Positions 27,201 to 33,907 of a stretch of 64,000 nucleotides of DNA are shown one piece after another. Source of the DNA: Nocardioides sp. Root140 (GTDB taxonomy: Bacteria > Actinomycetota > Actinomycetes > Propionibacteriales > Nocardioidaceae); NCBI RefSeq assembly GCF_001426745.1, contig NZ_LMFI01000010.1, positions 1,092,159 through 1,156,158 on the forward strand. The letters are read 5' to 3'. Positions within the stretch are counted from its first letter, which is position 1; each line of letters starts with the position of its first letter. The position numbers were made by a program, and so were the translations under genes. The notes below the pieces were generated by a model. The model was not told the origin of the DNA, made no database searches, and saw only the letters and a list, made by a program, of their open reading frames with translations.

Positions 27201-28047
27201 CGCAGATGCCCCGGCCGACGAGCCCACCGAGGCACCCCCTGCCCCGGCAGCTCCGGCCGCCGCCTCGACCAGCACCGCCTCGACCAGCACCGCGTCGACG
27301 CCGAAGACCGACGTCGACCTCTCCAGCGGCGGCTCGCTCTTCGACATCCCCGCCCCCGAGGCGACCACCGTCGAGAAGCCGGCGGCAGAAGCCCCGGCCG
27401 AGACGACGACTGTCGCCGAGGTCCAGACCGAGGCACCCGCCGAGGTCGCGACCGATGTTGCTCCCGCCGAAGAGCCTGCTGACCCGGTGGAGCCGGCTGC
27501 AGAGGTTGCTCCGGCCGAGGAGCCTGCCGAGGCTGCTCAGGTCCCGGCAGCCCCCGCCGCTGCGACGTCCACAAGCGCGTCTGCGCCGACGACCGACGTC
27601 GACATCTCCAGTGTGGGCTCGCTGTTCGACATCCCGGCACCCGAGGCAACCACGGTCGAGAAGCCGGCAGCACCGGCCGATTCGGCCGAGGAGCCTGCCA
27701 CCGACGAGGCACCGGCAGAGGCGGTCGCGAGTGCCGAAGCCGAGCCGGTCGCCGAAGCGGAGCCGGTCGCCGAAGCAGCACCTTCCGGCGCCGAGGTGTC
27801 ACAGGCGGCCAGCGCGGCTTCGCCCGAGTCGGCCACGGAGACGGACCCGGAGACGATCCTCGACGCCGACTACGCACCGGCTGCAGAGGCCGACGTACCG
27901 GCGCCGGCGTCCGACGCCGGGGACAAGCCGGCCGAGGACGAGCCGGTCGAGGACGAGGGCGCCGAGGCACCCGCGAAGCCGAAGGGTGAGGAGAACACCC
28001 CGAAGCAGGCCAACATCAACGAGGCGAGCTCACTCTTCGACCTCTGA
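24250..28047 (+). CDS. etfD: EtfD-type membrane Fe-S oxidoreductase with long repetitive tail
   Basis: 1265 residues. N-terminal ~270 residues hold several membrane helices of the nitrate-reductase-gamma type. Two 4Fe-4S motifs follow (Cys301/304/307/311 and Cys393/396/399/403), then two CCG domains (GCAGAYED, STCAHC; SFCCGAGG at ~648, GCPFC at 686-689). This is the layout of mycobacterial Rv0338c/EtfD, an essential partner of EtfBA that passes electrons from acyl-CoA dehydrogenases to the respiratory chain. The core ends near residue 728, whereas Rv0338c is ~880 long in total. The remainder is Ala/Pro/Glu-rich with eight SLFD units, the first at 783-786, and a final SLFDL at the C-terminus. 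ATG 24250 follows GAGGAG. Surrounding beta-oxidation genes support the role. Confidence 0.9.
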   Translation: MQIFAIVVSLAVTVVAVVLTTRAVRAMLGTIRIGQPALGRTDRPAARTVTMLKETFLHTRMLQWTWVGILHWFAYAAFLVLSTAVLQAFFQLFKADFAWPIIGHWALYEWVCEFLGLLGALAIIPLSIYRQIKHPKRLGRQSRFFGSTMWQAYFVEAMVFFESIAILFIRGAEYKYVDHAEASHFPISQLFSHLYPDSKSSLENIIFFIAMLKIVSAMAWLIVISSNLTMGVAWHRFTAWFNIWFKRDSSGRTALGALKPLTSGGKAITLDDIDDLDEDSRLGVGSITDFSWKGILDFTTCTECGRCQSQCPAWNTEKPLSPKLLMMGLREHAYATAGTINAGTEGTDGFDAEAAEKSLIGKAEPGEGGTVQDWFYNPEGADFVIDEDVLWSCTSCGACVQQCPVDIEHVDHIVDMRRYQVLVESNFPAELNGLFKGLENKGNPWNMSATARMDWAKDLPFEVKEVGKDLEDLESVDWLFWVGCAGAYEDRAKKTTRAVAELLDMAGVTFGVLGNGETCTGDPARRAGNEFVFQGLAQQNVETFKEFKVKKVVSTCAHCFNTLKNEYKDFGIELEVVHHTQLLNRLVREGKLTPIKEGAGAEKRSITYHDPCFIGRHNGVYTPPRELLQILPGAEVKEMPRNSEKSFCCGAGGARMWMEETIGERINVNRTKEAVATGADQIAVGCPFCRVMLSDGLTAEQANGGAREEVEVLDVAQMLLASVKGEVATRVRKPAAKKEAVPAAKQDAATQAEPAAGDVTQTANTVTDTEDVGPAAKASGGSSLFDTPADKPAEKPASGGSLFDTPADEPAPAAEKPATSGGSLFDVAPDAPAEKPAAKAEPKAEPSSGTTDLGAGGSLFDVAPDAPAEKPAAKTESAPAESAPAPDLGSGGSLFDIPASEPAAPAAKSEPAETEPAKAEAPTEAPAAPAAASTGTASTSTASTPKTDVDLSSGGSLFDIPAPEATSVEKPAAPAATEAEAAPAADAPADEPTEAPPAPAAPAAASTSTASTSTASTPKTDVDLSSGGSLFDIPAPEATTVEKPAAEAPAETTTVAEVQTEAPAEVATDVAPAEEPADPVEPAAEVAPAEEPAEAAQVPAAPAAATSTSASAPTTDVDISSVGSLFDIPAPEATTVEKPAAPADSAEEPATDEAPAEAVASAEAEPVAEAEPVAEAAPSGAEVSQAASAASPESATETDPETILDADYAPAAEADVPAPASDAGDKPAEDEPVEDEGAEAPAKPKGEENTPKQANINEASSLFDL

Positions 28048-28212
28048 GGTAGCCGCAGCGCCACGATGGCACCGGATTCTTCCACCGACTGGAAGCGGTC
28101 CGGTGCCATCGTCAATTTCACGGGTCCTGCCCTTGACGCGATCACGCGGACCCCACGGTTGGCCCGGGTTCTGCGGCGGGTTGCCCCACGGGGGCTGGTT
28201 CTGGTCGGACAC
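28030..28212 (-). pseudogene. Possible 5' relic of a Pro/Gln-rich-tailed membrane protein gene
   Basis: GTG at 28212 with GGAGG six bases upstream opens a 60-codon frame. The first 22 residues (VSDQNQPPWGNPPQNPGQPW) look like the Pro/Gln/Trp-rich cytosolic tails that precede membrane domains in many actinobacterial proteins. After that the translation (DRVKGRTREIDDG...) loses this character and runs antisense through the etfD terminator, then stops. No membrane segment follows. It may be a truncated gene start or an accident. The remaining intergenic DNA up to 28360 shows only a likely promoter for the CocE gene (TTGACC near 28306). Confidence 0.3.
28064..28111. terminator. Terminator-like hairpin after etfD
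   Basis: Perfect 13-bp arms CGATGGCACCGGA (28064-28076) and TCCGGTGCCATCG (28099-28111); the 22-nt loop contains a second small stem (TTCC/GGAA). It begins 17 bp after the etfD stop. A T-tract is lacking, as is common in actinobacteria. Confidence 0.65.
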
Positions 28213-28360
28213 AGGGGCCTCCGGAGGTGTGGGCGCCCAGCCACTGAATGCGGCGACGCCCGCTGAGTGTCCTTCACGAAGCCGGTTTCAAACCCGATGA
28301 CCTTTGACCGCAACGCTCGTTGGACGTCGCAGTGGGTTCGTCACACCCGAAAGGTGCCCC

Positions 28361-30286
28361 ATGCGCTCTCGTCGCACGTTCACGGTCCTGTCCACCGTAC
28401 TGGCCGGCCTCTCGCTCACCGCGGCCGCGACGCTGGCCCCGGCAGCAGCCACGCAGGCACCAGCGCCTGCGCCTGCGCTCGCCCGGGCCGCCGACACGTG
28501 GACGCCTCGCGGTGAGGACTACACCGACACCGTCACCCTCACGGACCTGGCCATCCCCATGTCGGACGGCGTGATCCTGCGCGGCGACCTCATGGTGCCC
28601 GCCGGCCCCGACGGGAAGGCGATCGACGAGAAGCTGCCCGTGGTCGTCACCATCACGGCGTACAACAAGACCTTCCAGCAGTACGGCGGCGGGCTGGCCG
28701 GCGGCGACGCGTCGTACCTCGTCAAGCGCGGCTACGCCCAGCTGACCGTCGACGCACGCGGCACCGGCAGCTCCGAGGGCACGTGGCAGGCGTTCGCAGC
28801 ACGTGAGAACAAGGACGCCGGCGAGGTCATGACGTGGGCCCACGAGCAGAGCTGGTCCAACGGCAACACCGCGATGACCGGGCCGTCCTACATGGGGATC
28901 AGCCAGATCTGGGCGGGCTCTGCGCAGCCGCCCGGCCTCAGGGCACTGTTCCCGCAGGTGCCGGGCGCCGACGTCTACCGCGACGTCGTGGCCTCCGGGG
29001 GACAGCTCGACGTCGGGTTCATCCCGCTGTGGCTCGGCCTGGTCACCGGCACCGGGATCATCCCGCCGGCCGTGACCGCCAGCGACCCGGCCTCCGGCAT
29101 CGGCGCCCTGCTCTCACACCTCAGCGGTGCCCTCACCTTCACGACTCCGCTGCTGCTCGACGCGGTGCTCGGCCAGGAGCCGGCGTACGACGGGGAGTTC
29201 TACGAGGAACGCAGCTCGATCAACGTGGTCGACAAGGTCAATGTGCCGACGTTCTTCGTCTCCGGCGAGTACGACCTCTTCCAGCGGGGCACCCCGCTGC
29301 TCTTCGAGAACCTGCAGCAGCGCGGCGTGCCGACCAAGATGGTCATCGGCCCGTGGGACCACCTGCAGGGCTCGTCGGGCGCCGACATCGACCAGGCCGG
29401 GTACGGCGAGCTCGGCGAGCTGCAGCTGCGCTGGTTCGACCACTACGTCAAGGGCATGCCCGACCCGACCCTCGACTCGGACATCGCGCCGTTGACCTAC
29501 TACGAGCAGGGCTCCGGCGACTGGCGCACCAGCCAGAGGTGGATCGGCCCGCAGCTGCAGGCGACCAGCTACCGTCTTTCCGGTTCGGCCATCACCGGCG
29601 CGAAGAACGGCGGTCTCACCACGGGTACGCCGACCGCCGGCACCGCCGACGTACTGCCCCTCCCGGTGGCCGGCCTGTGCACGCGCTCGATGAACCAGTG
29701 GACCGCCGGACTGCCCAACGCGACCGGCCTGGCCAGCCCGTGCCTGGAGAACAACGCGCTCAACGACAAGGCGGGCGTCGTGTTCGAGACCGAGCCGGTC
29801 ACCACGCCGGTGTCGATCCAGGGCCCGATCAACGCCCGGCTCTACGTGTCGAGCACCAGCGGCGACGGCATGCTGTCGGTGGCGGTCGAGGACGTCGCAC
29901 CCGACGGCACCGTCTCTCGATTGACCGGCGGCTGGCAGGTGATCTCGTTCCGCGAGCTCGACACCTCGAAGTCGCGGTACCTCGACGGCAAGCTGATCCA
30001 GCCCTTCCACCCGTTCACCAGGGAGTCGAAGAGGAAGCTGCTCGGCGGCGCCGTCGAGCCGGTCGACGTCGAGGTCTTCCCGACCGGTGCGCAGATCCAG
30101 AAGGGCCACCGACTGCGGCTCGCCGTGCAGTCCTTCGACATCCCACACCTGCTGCCGACCCTGCCCGACCTGCTCGGCAGCCTGACCGTGATGAAGATCC
30201 ACACCTCGGCGGCCTACCCCTCCGAGCTCACGTTGCCCACGATCAGGCCGTCCGCTTCCACCGCTGTCTCGCGGATCCGCAGGTAG
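28361..30286 (+). CDS. Secreted CocE/NonD family hydrolase (X-Pro dipeptidyl-peptidase-like)
   Basis: 641 residues. A signal peptide (MRSRRTFTVLSTVLAGLSLT..., Ala-rich to residue ~45) directs export. The S15-type alpha/beta hydrolase domain carries the nucleophile in GPSYMG (Ser176), Asp in GEYDLF and His in GPWDHLQG. The C-terminal ~210 residues form the jelly-roll PepX_C domain (TTPVSIQGPINARLYVSS). Family members are acyl-ester hydrolases or X-Pro peptidases; the substrate is unknown. ATG 28361 has AAAGGTG upstream. It is monocistronic, with a hairpin after the stop. Confidence 0.88.
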   Translation: MRSRRTFTVLSTVLAGLSLTAAATLAPAAATQAPAPAPALARAADTWTPRGEDYTDTVTLTDLAIPMSDGVILRGDLMVPAGPDGKAIDEKLPVVVTITAYNKTFQQYGGGLAGGDASYLVKRGYAQLTVDARGTGSSEGTWQAFAARENKDAGEVMTWAHEQSWSNGNTAMTGPSYMGISQIWAGSAQPPGLRALFPQVPGADVYRDVVASGGQLDVGFIPLWLGLVTGTGIIPPAVTASDPASGIGALLSHLSGALTFTTPLLLDAVLGQEPAYDGEFYEERSSINVVDKVNVPTFFVSGEYDLFQRGTPLLFENLQQRGVPTKMVIGPWDHLQGSSGADIDQAGYGELGELQLRWFDHYVKGMPDPTLDSDIAPLTYYEQGSGDWRTSQRWIGPQLQATSYRLSGSAITGAKNGGLTTGTPTAGTADVLPLPVAGLCTRSMNQWTAGLPNATGLASPCLENNALNDKAGVVFETEPVTTPVSIQGPINARLYVSSTSGDGMLSVAVEDVAPDGTVSRLTGGWQVISFRELDTSKSRYLDGKLIQPFHPFTRESKRKLLGGAVEPVDVEVFPTGAQIQKGHRLRLAVQSFDIPHLLPTLPDLLGSLTVMKIHTSAAYPSELTLPTIRPSASTAVSRIRR

Positions 30287-30308
30287 CGCGCCCACCGAAT
30301 GTGAGATC

Positions 30309-30339
30309 TGTGTCGGTCCCACAGCCGCTTCACGACACA
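30309..30339. terminator. Weak terminator-like hairpin after the CocE gene
   Basis: Arms TGTGTCG and CGACACA (7 bp, perfect) with a 17-nt loop, followed by TTTCCC. It starts 22 bp after the stop codon. Confidence 0.4.
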
Positions 30340-30402
30340 TTTCCCACTCCCGGCGCGCCATGACGCCACCGTGACACCAACTGATGTCACGAATGCCTTG
30401 AC

Positions 30403-30423
30403 TTGACGTCATAGTGATGTCAA
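30403..30423. promoter_or_regulatory. Operator of the RHH/DUF4097 cassette
   Basis: TTGACGTCA (30403-30411), TAG, TGATGTCAA (30415-30423): 8 of 9 arm positions pair. A further CTGATGTCAC lies at 30381-30390. Being 10 bp before the ATG of a ribbon-helix-helix protein, it is the expected place for autorepression. Confidence 0.6.
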
Positions 30424-30433
30424 TGTGGTGCGC

Positions 30434-30973
30434 ATGGACATCACGCCGTACATCGACAGCCTCCGCCGGGACCTCGTGGCCGCGGCCGAGACCGGCGACG
30501 CCCAGGTGAAGGCGGCCGCCGAACGACTCGCCATGGCCCTCGACCCGGCCGCCCGGCTGGCGTTGATGGAGGCCATCTCCCACGCCGCCAACGAGATCAC
30601 CGCCGAGATGCCGTCAGGCTCGGTCGACGTCCGCCTCAACGGCCGCGAGCTGGGCTTCGTCATCGACACCCCGATGGCCGCACCGGCCCCGCCGCCCCCT
30701 CCGCCGCCCGCCGCCGACGAGGTCGAGGAGGACGGCACCGTCGCCCGCATCACGCTCCGCATCCCCGAGTCGGTCAAGGCCCGGGCCGAGGAGAAGGCGG
30801 CCCGCGCCGGTCACTCGCTCAACACCTGGCTGGTCAACGTGGTCCGCACCGCGACCAGCGACGACAACGCGATCAACGTCGACATCGACCTCTCGAGCCT
30901 GCCGTTCCTCGGTGGTGACCCGTTCGGTCGTGGCCCCACCCGCGGCAAGCGCCGCATGACCGGCTGGATCTGA
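30434..30973 (+). CDS. HicB-like protein with C-terminal ribbon-helix-helix domain
   Basis: 179 residues from ATG 30434; GTG codons at 30425 and 30428 are in frame, and none has a ribosome site, so a leaderless message is possible. The N-terminal ~80 residues are helical then beta (VDVRLNGRELGFVIDTP), with a Pro-rich linker (residues ~77-88). Residues ~97-133 read ITLRIPESVKARAEEKAARAGHSLNTWLVNVV, a clean Arc/CopG-type ribbon-helix-helix. The C-terminus is acidic then basic (GKRRMTGWI). Such proteins are often labelled HicB antitoxins, but no HicA toxin is present; the partner is a DUF4097 protein. It probably autoregulates the cassette through the 30403-30423 dyad. Confidence 0.8.
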   Translation: MDITPYIDSLRRDLVAAAETGDAQVKAAAERLAMALDPAARLALMEAISHAANEITAEMPSGSVDVRLNGRELGFVIDTPMAAPAPPPPPPPAADEVEEDGTVARITLRIPESVKARAEEKAARAGHSLNTWLVNVVRTATSDDNAINVDIDLSSLPFLGGDPFGRGPTRGKRRMTGWI

Positions 30974-31003
30974 GCACCCAGCAACTCCCATCAAACAAAC
31001 TCA

Positions 31004-31027
31004 CGCTCCAGCGCGCAGGCTGGAGCG
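31004..31027. other. Intercistronic hairpin between RHH and DUF4097 genes
   Basis: Perfect stem CGCTCCAGC / GCTGGAGCG with a 6-nt loop in the 80-bp gap. It ends about 15 bp before the DUF4097 ribosome site (GGAGAG). It may attenuate or stabilise the downstream message. Confidence 0.5.
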
Positions 31028-31053
31028 GTGGACGAACACACCCTGGAGAGATC

Positions 31054-31878
31054 ATGGAACGCATCTTCGAGACCCCCGCCTCCGTCGAGCTGTACGTCGA
31101 ACTCGGCCGGGGCAGCCTGAACGTCACCGCCGCCGACGTCGGCCGCACCACGGTCAGCCTCACCGGCAAGAACGCCGACCAGGTCAGCGTCGAACAGAAC
31201 GGCGACGGCATCTCCGTCATCGCACCCAAGGAACGGAGCGGGTTCTTCGGCGGCAACGAGTCGCACGTCGACGCGGTGATCACCGTGCCGAGCGACTCGC
31301 GCCTGGTCACCAAGACCGGGTCCGCCGACCAGCACGCCGAGGGCCGCTTCGCACTCGGCAACCTCAAGTCCGGCTCCGGCGACGTGTCGATCGGTGAAGT
31401 CACCGGCGCACTCGTGATCAACACCGGGTCGGGCGCGGTCACCGTCGGGCAGTCCGGTGGCGACCTGCGGCTCAAGAGCGGCTCGGGCGACGTACGCATC
31501 GAGCACGCGGCCGGCACCGTCGGAGTCTCGACCGGCAGCGGTGACGTCACGATCGCCGAGTCCGAGGGGCCGGTGATCCTGAAGTCCGGCTCCGGCGACG
31601 TGGCCATCGGTATCGCGACGGGAGAGGTGACCGCGCAGACGGCCAGCGGCGACGTGACCGTCAAGGAGCTGGTGCGCGGCAGCCTCAACTCGAAGAACGC
31701 CTCCGGCGACATCCGCGTGGGCATTCCCGCAGGCATTCCGGTCTGGACCGACGTCAACACCGTCTCCGGCCGGATCGCCTCCGACCTGGCCGGCGCCGGT
31801 CAGCCCGACGGCGACCAGGACTACATCGAGCTCCGCGCCACCACCGTGAGTGGCGACATCACCCTCAAGCAGCTGTGA
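31054..31878 (+). CDS. DUF4097-type beta-strand repeat protein
   Basis: 274 residues, no signal peptide or membrane segment, so cytosolic. After an N-terminal adaptor (FETPASVELYVELGRGSLNV) the protein is built of short repeats of the form GSGDV(x)IGE..., at least seven from residue ~105 on (SGSGDVSIG, TGSGAVTVG, SGSGDVRIE, TGSGDVTIA, SGSGDVAIG, ASGDVTVK, ASGDIRVG). These predict a right-handed beta-helix, the DUF4097 (adhesin-like) fold. Function is unknown. It has GGAGAG before ATG and is middle gene of the RHH cassette, 19 bp before a small downstream gene. Confidence 0.8.
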   Translation: MERIFETPASVELYVELGRGSLNVTAADVGRTTVSLTGKNADQVSVEQNGDGISVIAPKERSGFFGGNESHVDAVITVPSDSRLVTKTGSADQHAEGRFALGNLKSGSGDVSIGEVTGALVINTGSGAVTVGQSGGDLRLKSGSGDVRIEHAAGTVGVSTGSGDVTIAESEGPVILKSGSGDVAIGIATGEVTAQTASGDVTVKELVRGSLNSKNASGDIRVGIPAGIPVWTDVNTVSGRIASDLAGAGQPDGDQDYIELRATTVSGDITLKQL

Positions 31879-31897
31879 ACCAGGAAGGCAGAAGACC

Positions 31898-32074
31898 ATG
31901 GACATGACCAGCTACGACCTCGAAGCCAGTGCCCACCGCGTCATCGACGACCGGCTGGCCCGCGCCGCGCGACCCAAGGCGCCGGCAGGCAGCAGCGTCC
32001 GGGTTCCCGGACCGCGTCGCCGCCACGCGCTGGCCCGCCAGTTCCGCCGCATCGCCGACGCCCTCGACGCCTGA
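31898..32074 (+). CDS. Small basic protein, third gene of the RHH/DUF4097 cassette
   Basis: 58 residues, MDMTSYDLEASAHRV... with a basic C-terminal half (RVPGPRRRHALARQFRRIADALDA). No known domain is visible. AGGAAGG lies seven bases before ATG 31898, and it follows DUF4097 by 19 bp, so it is cotranscribed. Predicted amphipathic helix at the end could bind nucleic acid, membrane or the DUF4097 helix; this is speculation. Confidence 0.65.
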   Translation: MDMTSYDLEASAHRVIDDRLARAARPKAPAGSSVRVPGPRRRHALARQFRRIADALDA

Positions 32075-32075
32075 G

Positions 32076-33020
32076 TCAGGAGCGCATCGCGACGCCGTGC
32101 CGCCAGTAGCCCATGAAGGCCACCTGGTGCCGGTCGACCTCGAGCTCCTTGACCAGGGCCCGGCGCAACGTGGTGACGACCTTCGACTCCCCCGCGATCC
32201 AGGCGTAGAGCCCGGCCAGGTCGTGGCCCACCACGACCGCGTCGCTGAGGTCCTCCCCGGACGAGGAGTGCGTCGGGGTCTCCCACAGGTCGGGGTCGAC
32301 GGCCTCGTCGGCCACGAACTCGACCACCGGCGCCAGGCCGAAGTGCTCCCGGACCGCGGCGATCTGCAACTCCCCGTGGGTCGCACCCTCGCGCGGCAGC
32401 CAGATCAGCTCGACGCCGTCGGGCCCGTCCAGCTCCTGCACGTCGGCGGCCACGGGCACCTCGATGAACGCCGTGCCCACTGCCGAGACCGGCAGGTCGT
32501 GCAGGATCGAGGCGATCGCCGGCAGGGCCGTCTCGTCGCCGACCAGCAGCAGGTTGCGCGCCGTCCCGGGCTCGAACTCGATGCCGCCGAACGGTACGCC
32601 GCGGCGCGGGGCCAGGGTCACGAGGCGGTCGCCGACCTTGGCCGAGGCGGCCCACGCGGACCCCGGTCCGGTGGCACCCTCCGCCAGGTGCAGCACGAAG
32701 TCCACGACCAGGCGGGTCTCCGCACCGGATCCGCGCACCTCGCGCACGGTGTAGGTGCGGAGGTGTCCGCGCTCCTCGGTCGGGATGTCCATCCAGGTGG
32801 CGAACCACGACTCGTCGGCGCCCTCGAACGACGCCAGCTCGCCGGCGTCATTGGGGAAGACCAGCTTGATCCGCTGGTCGTAGACCGGGCCGTCGACGCC
32901 GAAATCGGCCAGCTCCGGGCTGGCCAGCTCGACCCGCAGGAAGGTCGGCGACAGGCGTTCCACCGCGCTCACCTCCACCTCGGCGAGGATCATCGGCAGC
33001 TGCTGGGCAGTCGTGGTCAT
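32076..33020 (-). CDS. Siderophore-interacting FAD-binding protein (ferric reductase)
   Basis: 314 residues. SIP family: N-terminal FAD-binding barrel (LRTYTVREVRG is the RxYTxR flavin motif, near residue 88) and C-terminal NADPH-binding domain (NLLLVGDETALPAI, AGESKVVTTLRRALV, GYWRHG near the end). It reduces Fe3+ in siderophore complexes after import, releasing Fe2+. ATG 33020 overlaps the ATPase stop by 4 bp, making it the last gene of the iron-uptake operon. It converges with the RHH cassette, one base separating the two stop codons. Confidence 0.93.
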   Translation of the reverse strand: MTTTAQQLPMILAEVEVSAVERLSPTFLRVELASPELADFGVDGPVYDQRIKLVFPNDAGELASFEGADESWFATWMDIPTEERGHLRTYTVREVRGSGAETRLVVDFVLHLAEGATGPGSAWAASAKVGDRLVTLAPRRGVPFGGIEFEPGTARNLLLVGDETALPAIASILHDLPVSAVGTAFIEVPVAADVQELDGPDGVELIWLPREGATHGELQIAAVREHFGLAPVVEFVADEAVDPDLWETPTHSSSGEDLSDAVVVGHDLAGLYAWIAGESKVVTTLRRALVKELEVDRHQVAFMGYWRHGVAMRS

Positions 33021-33907
33021 GAGTCGGTCCTTCCGTGGTGGCGGCCCCTCGGGACCACCATGGGGGTGTGGGAGATCGGGTCGTTGATCACACGGCTCTC
33101 GAGGCCGAAGACGGTGCGCACCGTCTCCTCGGTGACCACGTCATGCGGACTTCCCTCGGCAGCCACTGTTCCCTCGCGCATCGCGACCAGGTGGTCGGCG
33201 TACCGCGCGGAGAGGTTGAGGTCGTGGAGCACCATCACGATCGTGGTGCCGCGACTTTGGTTCAGGTCGGCGAGCAGGTCGAGCATCTCGACCTGGTGGG
33301 CGACGTCGAGGTACGTCGTCGGCTCGTCGAGCAGCAACAGGTCGGTGCCCTGGGCCAGGGCCATCGCGATCCACACCCGCTGGCGCTGACCGCCCGAGAG
33401 CTCGTCGACGAACCGGTCGGCCAGGTGCGTCGTGTCGGTCAGCTCGAGGGCCTCGGCCACTGCTCGCTCGTCGTCGGGGCTCCACCGGCGGAACGCACCC
33501 TGGTGCGGGTGACGTCCACGACCGACGAGGTCGACGACACTGACGCCCTCCGGCGAGATCGGGTTCTGCGGCAGCAACCCCAGGGCCCGGGCCACCTTCT
33601 TGGTCGAGGTCTTGTGGATCGCGTGTCCGTCGAGCAGCACGGAGCCCGCGGTCGGCTTCAGCAGCCGGGCCATGCCACGTAGCAGCGTGGACTTGCCGCA
33701 CCCGTTGGCACCGACGATCACCGTCACTGCCTGGTCGGGCACCCGCACCGACAGCTCGGAGACGACCGGGCGGTCGCCGTACCCCAGGGAGACGGAGTCG
33801 GCGACGAGGCGGGCACCGCCGGGTTGCGTGGGAGTCGGCCCGGGAGTCGTGTTCACGGCAATCTCCTCACGCTCGACGTGTGCGGGCTCGATCAGGGCAG
33901 TCATCAT
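33017..33907 (-). CDS. Iron-siderophore ABC transporter ATP-binding protein
   Basis: 296 residues. Walker A GANGCGKST, Q-loop GLLPQNP, signature LSGGQRQR, Walker B LLLLDEPTTYLD and the H-loop VLHDLN are intact: a FecE/FepC-type importer ATPase. A ~30-residue N-terminal extension precedes the domain. Two adjacent ATGs are possible (33907, 33904); the first fits GGAAGG five bases upstream. It overlaps the permease stop and powers the two FecCD permeases encoded just upstream. Confidence 0.95.
   Translation of the reverse strand: MMTALIEPAHVEREEIAVNTTPGPTPTQPGGARLVADSVSLGYGDRPVVSELSVRVPDQAVTVIVGANGCGKSTLLRGMARLLKPTAGSVLLDGHAIHKTSTKKVARALGLLPQNPISPEGVSVVDLVGRGRHPHQGAFRRWSPDDERAVAEALELTDTTHLADRFVDELSGGQRQRVWIAMALAQGTDLLLLDEPTTYLDVAHQVEMLDLLADLNQSRGTTIVMVLHDLNLSARYADHLVAMREGTVAAEGSPHDVVTEETVRTVFGLESRVINDPISHTPMVVPRGRHHGRTDS

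Noticed and set aside
26109..27368. Antisense frame with repeated SKSEPP segments
   Set aside because: It is the mirror of the SLFD-tail repeats of etfD, with no start signal.
30434..30973. HicAB toxin-antitoxin pair
   Set aside because: Only a HicB-like protein is present; no HicA-type double-stranded RNA-binding toxin lies on either side.
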